NCBI GenBank assembly: GCA_036279295.1
Contig: DASUJK010000045.1
Coordinates: 1 to 40,035 of the forward strand
Length of the DNA: 40,035 bases
Direction: 5' to 3'
Source of the DNA: DATEPR01 sp036279295
GTDB taxonomy: Bacteria; Actinomycetota; Actinomycetes; Mycobacteriales; Pseudonocardiaceae
The position numbers were made by a program, and so were the translations under genes. Of this stretch, positions 8,958 to 15,566 are shown one piece after another. The notes below the pieces were generated by a model. That model worked only from the letters and a program-made list of their open reading frames with translations. It searched no databases and was not told the origin of the DNA. The stretch's first letter is position 1. Each line of letters opens with the position of its first letter.

Positions 8958-9210
8958 GGCCTACCCCTTGCCGAAGAACTCCTCCCGATTCATCCGCTTC
9001 CTCGGCACGGCGGCGGATGCCAGCGTGCGTGGAGCAGGCGACATCACCACCCGGTCTTCCGGAGTTGGGCCGAGACGATTGACCCGGACGGCAGGTGAGC
9101 GGGTCCGGCAAAGGCGGGCCATGATTCGCCCTCGGGCGGCCTGTAGGCGGCCCGGAAAAGTGGCCTGTCCAGCGTTTCCACTGGTCAGGCCACTGTGACA
9201 ACTCGCAGGA
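8958..9210. other. Intergenic stretch between convergent genes
   Basis: About 250 bases between the 7737 gene and glnA. Apart from the hairpin at 9159-9194, I see no gene, promoter or repeat in it. Confidence 0.6.
9159..9194 (-). terminator. Terminator hairpin downstream of glnA
   Basis: AGTGGCCTG (9159-9167) and CAGGCCACT (9186-9194) are perfect inverted arms, extended inwards by CCAG/CTGG. It lies 17 nt beyond the glnA stop codon and also after the convergent gene ending at 8957. There is no clear T tract, so it may act as an I-shaped actinobacterial terminator for both strands. Confidence 0.6.
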
Positions 9211-10635
9211 TCACACGTCGTAGTAGAGCGCGAACTCGTACGGGTGTGGGCGCAGGCGCAGCGGGTCGATCTCGGTGTCCCGCTTGAGTGCGATCCAGGT
9301 CGCGATCACGTCGGGGGTGAACACGCCGCCTTCGAGCAGGAACTCGTGGTCGGCCTCCAGGTTGTCCAGCACCTCGCCCAGCGACGCGGGCACGGTCTTG
9401 ACCTCCTTGGCCTCCTCGGGGGGCAGCTCGTAGAGGTCCTTGTCCACCGGCGTCGGCGGCTCGATCTTGTTCTTGATGCCGTCCAGGCCGGCCATCAGCA
9501 TCGCCGAGAAGGCCAGGTACGGGTTGCCCGACGAGTCGGGGCAGCGGAATTCCAGCCGCTTGGCCTTGGCGTTCGCGCCGGTGATCGGGATGCGGACGCA
9601 CGCGGAGCGGTTGCGCTGCGAGTAGACCAGGCTGACCGGGGCCTCGAAACCGGGGACGAGCCGGTGGTAGGAGTTGACCGTCGGGTTGGTGAAGGCCAGC
9701 AGGCTCGGGGCGTGGTGCAGGATGCCGCCGATGTAGTGCCGCGCCATGTCGGACAGGCCCGCGTAGCCGGACTCGTCGTAGAACAGCGGCGCGCCGTCCT
9801 TCCACAGCGACTGGTGGCAGTGCATGCCGGAGCCGTTGTCACCGAACAGTGGCTTGGGCATGAACGTCGCCGTCTTGCCGGCCTGCCACGCGGTGTTCTT
9901 CACGATGTACTTGAACAGCTGCAGGTCGTCGGCCGCGTGCAGCAGCGTGTTGAACTTGTAGTTGATCTCCGCCTGGCCCGCGGTGCCGACCTCGTGATGG
10001 GCACGTTCCACGGTGAAGCCTGCGTCGATCATGTTCAGCACGATCTGGTCGCGCAGGTCGGCGTAGTGGTCGGTGGGGGAGACCGGGAAGTAGCCGCCCT
10101 TGTACTTGACCTTGTAGCCCTGGTTGCCGCCGACCTCGTCGGCGCCGGTGTTCCACCAGCCGGACTCGGAGTCGATCTCGTGGAACGAGGCGTTCTCGGT
10201 GGTGTCGAAGCGCACCGAGTCGAACATGTAGAACTCGGCCTCCGGGCCGAAGTACGCCACGTCGGCGACACCGGACTCGTTGATGTACTGCTCGGCCTTG
10301 CGCGCGATGTTGCGCGGGTCGCGGCTGTAGGGCTCGCGGGTGAACGGGTCGTGCACGAAGTGGTTGACGATCAGCGTCTTCTCACCGCGGAACGCGTCGA
10401 TCCTGGCGGTGGCCAGGTCGGGCAGCAGCAGCATGTCCGACTCGTGGATGGCCTGGAAGCCACGCACCGACGACCCGTCGAACGCCACGCCGTCCTCGAT
10501 GGCTTCGGCGTCCCAGGACTGGGCCGGCACTGTGAAGTGCTGCATGATGCCGGGGAGATCACTGAACCGGACGTCGACGAACTTCACGTCCTCGTCACGA
10601 ATGAATCCCAGGACCTCGTCGGGACTGTTGAACAC
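9211..10635 (-). CDS. glnA: Glutamine synthetase type I (ammonia-assimilating)
   Basis: A 474-residue protein that catalyses ATP-dependent glutamine formation from glutamate and ammonium as a cytoplasmic dodecamer. Visible GSI signatures are DGSSVRGF at about 53-60, the metal-ligand segment GPEAEFYMFD at 130-139, the ATP-binding KPLFGDNGSGMHCHQS at 261-276, and RNRSACVRIP near 341-350. The regulatory loop DKDLYELPPEE places the adenylylation tyrosine at residue 402, so it is the beta-type enzyme controlled by GlnE. It starts with GTG at 10635, preceded by a strong AAGGAG ribosome-binding site. A GlnR-type operator lies about 120-155 nt upstream (10754-10791). The gene is divergent from the RDD gene, matching glnA1 of M. 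tuberculosis (Rv2220). Confidence 0.98.
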   Translation of the reverse strand: MFNSPDEVLGFIRDEDVKFVDVRFSDLPGIMQHFTVPAQSWDAEAIEDGVAFDGSSVRGFQAIHESDMLLLPDLATARIDAFRGEKTLIVNHFVHDPFTREPYSRDPRNIARKAEQYINESGVADVAYFGPEAEFYMFDSVRFDTTENASFHEIDSESGWWNTGADEVGGNQGYKVKYKGGYFPVSPTDHYADLRDQIVLNMIDAGFTVERAHHEVGTAGQAEINYKFNTLLHAADDLQLFKYIVKNTAWQAGKTATFMPKPLFGDNGSGMHCHQSLWKDGAPLFYDESGYAGLSDMARHYIGGILHHAPSLLAFTNPTVNSYHRLVPGFEAPVSLVYSQRNRSACVRIPITGANAKAKRLEFRCPDSSGNPYLAFSAMLMAGLDGIKNKIEPPTPVDKDLYELPPEEAKEVKTVPASLGEVLDNLEADHEFLLEGGVFTPDVIATWIALKRDTEIDPLRLRPHPYEFALYYDV

Positions 10636-10753
10636 CGTCGTCGGCTCCTTCTCCTCGTTGTCCAGTGCTTCTCATGACCAGCATTTCATCGTCGCATCGC
10701 TGTGGTCAGCAGAAATGCACCAGCCGTTTGGGTGACGACGGTAGGTGGGGGGT

Positions 10754-10791
10754 GTTGCCCGACGGTCACCCTCGTGTTTCACCAATGTTAA
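10754..10791 (-). promoter_or_regulatory. GlnR-like operator (four half-sites) upstream of glnA
   Basis: Read on the minus strand there are four 5-mers, TTAAC, GAAAC, GTGAC and GCAAC, each separated by exactly 6 nt. This matches the actinobacterial GlnR box layout gTnAC-n6-GaAAC-n6-gTnAC-n6-GaAAC, with one mismatch at the first base of half-site 1 and one at the second base of half-site 4. GlnR is the OmpR-type nitrogen regulator; its gene is not in this window. The position between glnA and the RDD gene points to nitrogen control of glnA. Confidence 0.75.
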
Positions 10792-10841
10792 CGGGGTGGT
10801 GGGTTGGTCACTCCCGCACGTGCCGACCTACCCTGGGAGCT

Positions 10842-11345
10842 GTGACTAGTCGGTTTGGCACATGGCTCGCGGGCGGTAGCGTCAGGGGATCTGCCACGGC
10901 AAACACGGACAGTGCTGACCAGGCCGACAGCATCCACCCGGGTGCGCGTTACGGCTTGCCCGAACGTGGCCCCGGGTCGATCCCCTCGATGGGCCGCAGG
11001 CTGCTCGCGCTGATCGTGGACACCGTGTTCGCGACGCTGGTCACATCGCTGTTCGTGCACACCGGGTCGCTGTCCCCCGACCACGTGCAGACGCTGAACT
11101 ACTGGAGCCTGGTGACCTGGTTCCTGCTCAACGTGATCGGGGTCGGGTTCTTCGCCGCCAGCCCTGGCATGGTGCTGCTCAAGCTGCGCGTGGCCAGGGT
11201 GGACGGCGCGTCGTACGTGTTCCCGCTGCGTGCGGCGGTGCGGACCGTGCTGATCGCCGTGCTGCTGCCCGCCGTGGTGTGGGACCGCGACCACCGTGGC
11301 CTGCACGACAAGGTGGCCGGCACGATCGTCGTCAGCGTCAGCTGA
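10842..11345 (+). CDS. RDD family membrane protein
   Basis: A 167-residue protein with a start at the GTG at 10842 (VTSRFGTWLAGG). After a polar N terminus of about 50 residues comes the RDD domain: GRRLLALIVDTVFATLVTSL forms the first membrane helix with the R...D pair. A second helix reads WFLLNVIGVGFFAASPGMV, then KLRVARVDG, and a last hydrophobic segment with AAVRTVLIAVLLPAVVWDRD ending in HRGLHDKVAGTIVV, the hallmark C terminus. The transported molecule is unknown for this subfamily. The gene occupies the place of M. tuberculosis Rv2219A next to glnA1. GGGAG at 10835-10839 is a short-spaced ribosome-binding site, and TACCCT at 10829-10834 could instead be the -10 of a leaderless promoter. 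The gene is convergent with the DUF4191 gene, with a gap of 4 nt. Confidence 0.9.
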   Translation: MTSRFGTWLAGGSVRGSATANTDSADQADSIHPGARYGLPERGPGSIPSMGRRLLALIVDTVFATLVTSLFVHTGSLSPDHVQTLNYWSLVTWFLLNVIGVGFFAASPGMVLLKLRVARVDGASYVFPLRAAVRTVLIAVLLPAVVWDRDHRGLHDKVAGTIVVSVS

Positions 11346-11349
11346 TCGT

Positions 11350-12078
11350 TCAGCGCCTACGCATCGCGCGCTGCACGTTGCGCACCTTGGCGCCCTGCGG
11401 CAGCGGCCCCTTCGGCATCGCGGCACCCCGGCTGGCCAGCGCGGCCAGGCGGGTCTCCAGCGAGTCGATCTGGGACGGCGTGATGTTCTTCGGCAGCTTC
11501 ATGATGTGCGACTGGAGTTTGCGCAGCGGCATCTGACCCTCGTCGTTGCCGACGATGAAGTCGTAGATCGGGGTGTCGCCGACGACCCTGGCGATGCGCT
11601 TCTTCTCCTGGGCGAGCAGCGCCTTGACGCGGTGCGGTGCGCCCTCGGCCACCAGGATCACACCGGGCCTGCCGAGCACCCGGTGTACGGCGTCCAACTG
11701 GGTGGTGCCGGCGACGGCCTGTGTCACGTTCCAGCGACCGCGCATGTTGTCCAGCGCCCACGCCGCCGCGCCGGGCTGGCCCTCGGCCTTGCTGTAGACG
11801 TTGCGCTGCACCCGGCGACCGAAGATGATCACCGCGAGCAGCGCGCCGACCACGACACCCAGCGGCAACAGGGTCCACTGCAGGTGGAAGAACAGGCCGG
11901 CGACGTACGCCACCGCTGTCGCACCGACGATCGCGCCGATCATCATCGGCAGCAGCGCCTTGTCCTCGCGGCGCTGCAACTTGAACGCCTCGAAGATCTG
12001 GCCGCGCTTCGCCTTGCGTTCCGCGCGCCGCGCCGCTGCGGCTGCCTTCGTCGAAGCCTTGTCCTTCTTACCCGCCAT
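11350..12078 (-). CDS. DUF4191 family membrane protein
   Basis: A 242-residue protein from the ATG at 12078 (MAGKKDKASTKAAAAARRAE); an upstream ATG at 12162 is less likely. A lysine/arginine-rich N terminus is followed by IFEAFKLQRREDKALLP, two adjacent membrane helices (about residues 45-62 and 67-86, the latter LLPLGVVVGALLAVIIFGRR) and a cytoplasmic domain with VYSKAEGQPGAAAWALDNMRG, RWNVTQAVAGTTQLDAVHRV, LGRPGVILVAEG and a basic C terminus ending RAMRRR. This is the actinobacterial DUF4191 family (Rv2219 in M. tuberculosis), whose function is unknown. On the minus strand a TATCCT hexamer stands 7 nt before the ATG, suggesting a leaderless mRNA. In mycobacteria lipA and lipB lie next to it; here they are replaced by uvrD2. 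Confidence 0.92.
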   Translation of the reverse strand: MAGKKDKASTKAAAAARRAERKAKRGQIFEAFKLQRREDKALLPMMIGAIVGATAVAYVAGLFFHLQWTLLPLGVVVGALLAVIIFGRRVQRNVYSKAEGQPGAAAWALDNMRGRWNVTQAVAGTTQLDAVHRVLGRPGVILVAEGAPHRVKALLAQEKKRIARVVGDTPIYDFIVGNDEGQMPLRKLQSHIMKLPKNITPSQIDSLETRLAALASRGAAMPKGPLPQGAKVRNVQRAMRRR

Positions 12079-12225
12079 GACTACCAGGATACGGTTGCCG
12101 GCCAGCCCCGCCGACAGTGCCTGACATGCCGGTGTGCTGACTTCCCGGAACGAGTTGTGCACAGCTGTCGGGTCAGGCGGCCGGTCTGCCGCAACGGCGT
12201 CGGTCGACTCTGTCAGGATGCCGGG

Positions 12226-14322
12226 ATGGACGGGTCAGGGCGGGCTGGGCGGACACTGGACGAGCTGGATCCCGAGCAACGTCAGGTGGTGACCGCGCCC
12301 CGCGGACCGGTGTGCGTGCTTGCGGGCGCCGGCACCGGCAAGACCAGGGCCATCACTCGTCGGATCGCCAGACTCGTGCAGGACGGCCAGGTCTCGCCAG
12401 GTCAGGTGCTCGCGGTCACGTTCACAGCGCGGGCGGCGGGGGAGATGCGGACCCGGTTGCGGGGGCTGGGCGTGCAGGCGGTGCAGGCCCGCACGTTCCA
12501 CGCCGCCGCGCTGCGCCAGCTGCGGTACTTCTGGCCCAGGGTGGTCGGGGACCAGCAGTGGGATCTGATCGAACACAAGCTGCGGCTGATCGGACAGGCG
12601 GCCGGCAAGGTCGGGCTGCCCACCGAGCCGGAGACGCTGCGCGACCTGGCCAGCGAGATCGAGTGGGCCAAGGCCTGCCTGGTCACCCCGGAGGACTACC
12701 CGGCCATCGCCGCGAAGGAGCAGCGCGACACCCCGGCGTCGGTGCGGCAGGTGGCCGCCGTCTATCAGGGGTACGAGCAGGCCAAGAGCCGCGCCAGGAT
12801 GCTCGACTTCGACGATCTGCTGCTGCACACCGCCGCCGCGCTGGAGGAACACGGTGAGGTGGCAGGCGAGTTCCGCGACCGCTACCGCTGTTTCGTGGTC
12901 GACGAGTACCAGGACGTCACCCCGTTGCAGCAGCGGGTGCTGGACGCGTGGCTCGGCGAGCGCGACGACCTCACCGTGGTCGGCGACGCCAACCAGACCA
13001 TCTACTCCTTCGCCGGTGCGTCGCCGCGCCCGCTGCTGGAGTTCACCCGGCGGTTCCCCGGCGCCACCGTCGTGCGGCTGGAGCGGGACTACCGGTCGAC
13101 CCCCGAGGTGGTGTCGCTGGCCAACCGGGTGATCGGCGCCGCGCGGGACCGGCCGGCCGGGTCCCGGCTGAAGCTGGTCGGCCAGCGTGCCGCCGGTCCG
13201 CAGCCCAGGTTCGCCGAGTTCGAGGACGAGCCCGCCGAGGCGGCGGCCGCCGCGCGTCGGATCAAGGAACTGCTCGACGGTGGCGTGTCGGCCAGCGAGA
13301 TCGCGGTGCTGTTCCGGGTGAACGCGCAGTCCGAGGTGTACGAGCAGGCACTGGCCGAGCAGGGCATCCCTTATCTGGTGCGGGGCGGTGAGCGGTTCTT
13401 CGCCCGGCCGGAGGTCCGGCAGGCGATGATCGCGCTGCGCCAGGCCGTGTCCGGTGGCGCGGTTGTCGTCGGTGACCTGCCGGGCACGGTACGTGAGGTG
13501 CTCACTCCATTGGGTCTGGTCGCCGAGCCACCAGTGGGTGGTGCGGCCAGGCAGCGGTGGGAGTCACTGCTCGCGCTGGTCGAACTGGCCGAGGAGTTGG
13601 CGGCCTCGGTGCCCGACGCCGACCTGACGGTGTACGTGGCCGAATTGGAACAGCGGGCCGACGCCCAGCACCCGCCGACCGTGGAGGGCGTGACGCTGGC
13701 ATCGCTGCACGCGGCGAAGGGCCTGGAGTGGGACGCCGTGTTCCTGGTCGGCCTGGTGGACGGCACGCTGCCCATCCAGCACGCCGACGACGACCCGGCC
13801 GCGGTCGAGGAGGAGCGCAGGCTGCTCTACGTCGGCGTGACCAGGGCGCGGGAGCACCTGTCGCTGTCCTGGGCGCTGGCCCGGTCGGCAGGCGGTCGTC
13901 GAGGCAGGCGACGGAGCCGGTTTCTCTACGGGCTGATTCCGGACGACCACCCGCACGCCCGGCTGGCCAAGTCGGCCCCCCGCGACGGTCGACGGGACGG
14001 TGTGCCGCCCAAGTGTCGGCTGTGTGGAGCGCCGTTGGTCGGCACGTTGCCGGTCAAACTCGGCAGGTGTGCGGATTGTCCGTCCGATGTGGACGAGGAA
14101 CTGCTGGCCAGGCTCAAGTCCTGGCGAGCTGACCAGGCTCGCATGCTGAAAGTGCCCTCGTACGTGGTGTTCACGGATGCAACGTTGGTCGCGATCGCGG
14201 AGCAGCGGCCCGTGGACACCGCAGGTTTGGTGTCGATTTCCGGCATCGGAGCTGCGAAACTGGACAGGTACGGGTCAGACGTCCTGGCCCTGGTGCAGGG
14301 AAGTACGACCACTGGGGCCTGA
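12226..14322 (+). CDS. uvrD2: ATP-dependent DNA helicase UvrD2
   Basis: A 698-residue superfamily 1A helicase from the ATG at 12226. Motifs in order: LDPEQRQVV (Q motif), Walker A AGAGTGKT at 33-40, FTARAAGEM (Ia), DEYQD at 226-230 (Walker B), GDANQTIYSFAGA (III), LERDYRST (IV), TLASLHAAKGLEWDAVFL (V) and LLYVGVTRARE (VI). After the helicase core come a tetracysteine segment with CRLCGAPL and RCADCPS (about 598-620) and a C-terminal HRDC domain ending in a helix-hairpin-like GISGIGAAKL-type repeat (VSISGIGAAKLDRYG). This combination is the mycobacterial UvrD2 architecture, a 3'-5' helicase acting in DNA repair. Much longer readings upstream of 12226 run antisense through the DUF4191 gene and are not credible. 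Confidence 0.97.
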   Translation: MDGSGRAGRTLDELDPEQRQVVTAPRGPVCVLAGAGTGKTRAITRRIARLVQDGQVSPGQVLAVTFTARAAGEMRTRLRGLGVQAVQARTFHAAALRQLRYFWPRVVGDQQWDLIEHKLRLIGQAAGKVGLPTEPETLRDLASEIEWAKACLVTPEDYPAIAAKEQRDTPASVRQVAAVYQGYEQAKSRARMLDFDDLLLHTAAALEEHGEVAGEFRDRYRCFVVDEYQDVTPLQQRVLDAWLGERDDLTVVGDANQTIYSFAGASPRPLLEFTRRFPGATVVRLERDYRSTPEVVSLANRVIGAARDRPAGSRLKLVGQRAAGPQPRFAEFEDEPAEAAAAARRIKELLDGGVSASEIAVLFRVNAQSEVYEQALAEQGIPYLVRGGERFFARPEVRQAMIALRQAVSGGAVVVGDLPGTVREVLTPLGLVAEPPVGGAARQRWESLLALVELAEELAASVPDADLTVYVAELEQRADAQHPPTVEGVTLASLHAAKGLEWDAVFLVGLVDGTLPIQHADDDPAAVEEERRLLYVGVTRAREHLSLSWALARSAGGRRGRRRSRFLYGLIPDDHPHARLAKSAPRDGRRDGVPPKCRLCGAPLVGTLPVKLGRCADCPSDVDEELLARLKSWRADQARMLKVPSYVVFTDATLVAIAEQRPVDTAGLVSISGIGAAKLDRYGSDVLALVQGSTTTGA

Positions 14323-14390
14323 CTTCGTCAGGTCGCGCGGGGTCGGGACGACCGTCCATGGTCAACTCGATCCGTTCGACCGGTCGATAC

Positions 14391-14429
14391 GAAAAAGGTG
14401 TTGCCCCGTCCACCAGGACCTAATAGCCT
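14391..14429 (+). promoter_or_regulatory. Candidate whiB7 promoter with AT-rich activator site
   Basis: TTGCCC (14401-14406) and TAGCCT (14424-14429) are spaced 17 nt apart. Directly upstream of the -35 element is the AT-rich patch GAAAAAGG. WhiB7 is known to bind AT-rich DNA just upstream of -35 through its AT-hook while bound to the primary sigma factor, so this layout fits positive autoregulation. The call is based on sequence pattern only. Confidence 0.6.
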
Positions 14430-14491
14430 GCTCGTACTGGGTCCGCAAGGACCAACCACGTCCCCGACACGAGAGAAGGAGGGTGGCCATC

Positions 14492-14740
14492 ATGATCGGA
14501 ATCGACACCATCGCCGCCCCCGGCTACCTCGTGCCTGGGGACGTTCGCATGTCTGAACTGTCGGTCGGTCAGACGAAACTGCGTACCGGTCGATGGGTCG
14601 AGTCCAACCCGCAGTGCGGCAATGCCGCGAAGTTCGCTGTTGCCAACATCGTTGCGTCTGCGCATGTCCGTGTCCTGACCACGCCCATGACTGATGCTCC
14701 GACCGGTGTTCCGCCGTCCGCTCTTGCGAGGCGCACTTGA
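14492..14740 (+). CDS. Upstream leader ORF (uORF) of whiB7
   Basis: An 82-codon frame beginning MIGIDTIAAPGYLVPGDV and ending PPSALARRT. An almost perfect Shine-Dalgarno (AGAAGGAGGG, 14475-14484) lies 7-8 nt before the ATG, stronger than most genes in the window. The peptide has no membrane segment or recognised domain. Its stop codon (14738-14740) falls within the loop and edge of a hairpin formed by CTTGCG (14723-14728) and CGCAAG (14741-14746), and the intrinsic terminator begins 24 nt later. This placement suggests that translation of the frame is sensed: ribosomes completing it would allow termination, whereas stalled or slowed ribosomes would let transcription reach whiB7. It is longer than I would expect for a simple leader peptide, so a separate small-protein role or a different, shorter sensing frame within the leader remains possible. 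Confidence 0.6.
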   Translation: MIGIDTIAAPGYLVPGDVRMSELSVGQTKLRTGRWVESNPQCGNAAKFAVANIVASAHVRVLTTPMTDAPTGVPPSALARRT

Positions 14741-14764
14741 CGCAAGTCGAGCGCACAGGCTCTC

Positions 14765-14809
14765 GAAGGCCGCGGACCCCGGATGGGATCCGCGGCCTTC
14801 GTGTTTTTC
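14765..14809 (+). terminator. Intrinsic terminator/attenuator in the whiB7 leader
   Basis: GAAGGCCGCGGA (14765-14776) pairs with TCCGCGGCCTTC (14789-14800), a 12-bp GC-rich stem, followed by GTGTTTTTC. It is the only classic stem plus T tract upstream of a gene on its own strand here, and lies 66 nt before whiB7. An upstream GTCCGC (14716-14721) could pair with GCGGAC in the 5' arm, a possible antiterminator. Confidence 0.85.
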
Positions 14810-14874
14810 AGCACAGCAACGTAACCAGTAACTCAACTAACGACACAACTATCGACGCGACAGGAGTCGACGTT

Positions 14875-15255
14875 ATGTACACAGCAACCGCCCCGCCGTC
14901 ACGCGGGTCGGTCCTAGAGCTCGGCGGAGGCGTTGCCGAGCTGCTGGACGCAACGCCAATGACAGGGCCGGAACTGCCCTGTCAGGTCAACGACCCGGAC
15001 CTGTGGTTCGCCGAGTCGCCGACCGATCTGGAGCGTGCCAAGGCGATGTGCACCGACTGCCCGGTGCGGGCACAGTGCCTGGCCGGCGCGTTGGCAAGGC
15101 ATGAGCCGTGGGGAGTCTGGGGAGGCGAGATCTTCGAGCGGGGTCTCGTGATTCCTCGGAAGCGGCCAAGAGGTCGGCCCAGAAAGGACGACCGCAGGCA
15201 CGAGCCCGTGCCGAGCGTCCGGACCGACAACGCAGCCAAGGAGACCGCGGCATGA
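14875..15255 (+). CDS. whiB7: WhiB7 iron-sulfur transcriptional regulator
   Basis: A 126-residue protein starting at the ATG at 14875, with the CAGGAG ribosome-binding site 8 nt upstream. It has the four iron-sulfur cluster ligands Cys36 (ELPCQVND), Cys59, Cys62 and Cys68 (MCTDCPVRAQC), the turn GVWGGE at 80-85 that contacts the sigma factor, and a C-terminal AT-hook RPRGRPRKD at 98-106. The AT-hook identifies the WhiB7/WblC subgroup, which activates intrinsic resistance genes in response to ribosome-targeting antibiotics. WhiB7 works by binding region 4 of the primary sigma factor. The gene lies between uvrD2 and the ABC1 kinase, as in M. tuberculosis (Rv3197A). The attenuating leader described above controls it, and a small ORF overlaps its stop codon. 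Confidence 0.97.
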   Translation: MYTATAPPSRGSVLELGGGVAELLDATPMTGPELPCQVNDPDLWFAESPTDLERAKAMCTDCPVRAQCLAGALARHEPWGVWGGEIFERGLVIPRKRPRGRPRKDDRRHEPVPSVRTDNAAKETAA

Positions 15256-15479
15256 ACAGCGAGCGAACCACCAACTACACGAACCAGATGACTGATGACT
15301 ACTACCCGAACGGGGCTGTGATGTTGCTTCAAGAAGCCATGGCAAGAGCGCGAATGCGAGAGAGCCAACGCGTGGCCGCTGAGGAGCGGCTCGCGCGGCG
15401 GCTCACCTCCGCGAGGCGTTGGAGTCGGCTGTCCCGTTGGGCGGCACGGCATGCTGCGGAGGCGAACCGCGCACTCTGA
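15252..15479 (+). CDS. Small basic protein translationally coupled to whiB7
   Basis: A 75-residue frame whose ATG overlaps the whiB7 stop codon (ATGA), the classic arrangement for translational coupling. The N terminus is polar (MNSERTTNYTNQMTDDYYPN). The rest is an amphipathic, Arg/Ala-rich helical stretch: AVMLLQEAMARARMRESQRV, then EERLARRLTSARRWSRLSRW. It has no Cys, no membrane helix and no domain that I recognise. Short helical proteins of this style are common in actinobacteria and are usually annotated as hypothetical. Its coupling to whiB7 means it would be made together with the stress regulator. Coding is supported by the coupling and by codon bias, not by a known family. Confidence 0.65.
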   Translation: MNSERTTNYTNQMTDDYYPNGAVMLLQEAMARARMRESQRVAAEERLARRLTSARRWSRLSRWAARHAAEANRAL

Positions 15480-15486
15480 TCGCGCG

Positions 15487-15565
15487 GGAGTTCTACGGAG
15501 TTCTAGAGATCGACGTGGGTCTCGACGTGGGTTGAGGAGCCGGCACGCCCCGGATAGCGTGCCGG
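15487..15565 (+). repeat. Short direct repeats and inverted repeat before the methyltransferase
   Basis: Two tandem copies of GGAGTTCTA(C/G) lie at about 15487-15506, two copies of TCGACGTGGGT at about 15509-15532, and an inverted repeat CCGGCACG/CGTGCCGG at 15540-15565. The right arm of the inverted repeat overlaps the -10-like TAGCGT (15555-15560) of the next gene, so it may be an operator or the terminator of the whiB7 transcript. Confidence 0.5.
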
Positions 15566-15566
15566 T

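Larger units (their letters stand above)
14323..14874 (+). promoter_or_regulatory. Long regulatory leader of whiB7
   Basis: About 550 bases separate uvrD2 from whiB7. In order they hold a candidate promoter (14391-14429), an 82-codon upstream ORF with a strong ribosome-binding site (14492-14740), a small hairpin at its stop codon (14723-14746) and a strong intrinsic terminator (14765-14809), then a 65-nt run-in to whiB7. Known whiB7 genes of mycobacteria and streptomycetes are likewise controlled by attenuation in a long 5' leader. Confidence 0.8.

Noticed and set aside
9244..10677. 477-codon open frame on the plus strand
   Set aside because: It is the antisense shadow of glnA, with a Val/Arg/Gly-rich translation without any domain; high GC opens long frames opposite real genes.
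11296..12225. N-terminal extension of UvrD2 by about 310 codons
   Set aside because: It runs antisense through the DUF4191 gene, and the UvrD2 family begins at LDELDPEQRQ just after the chosen ATG.
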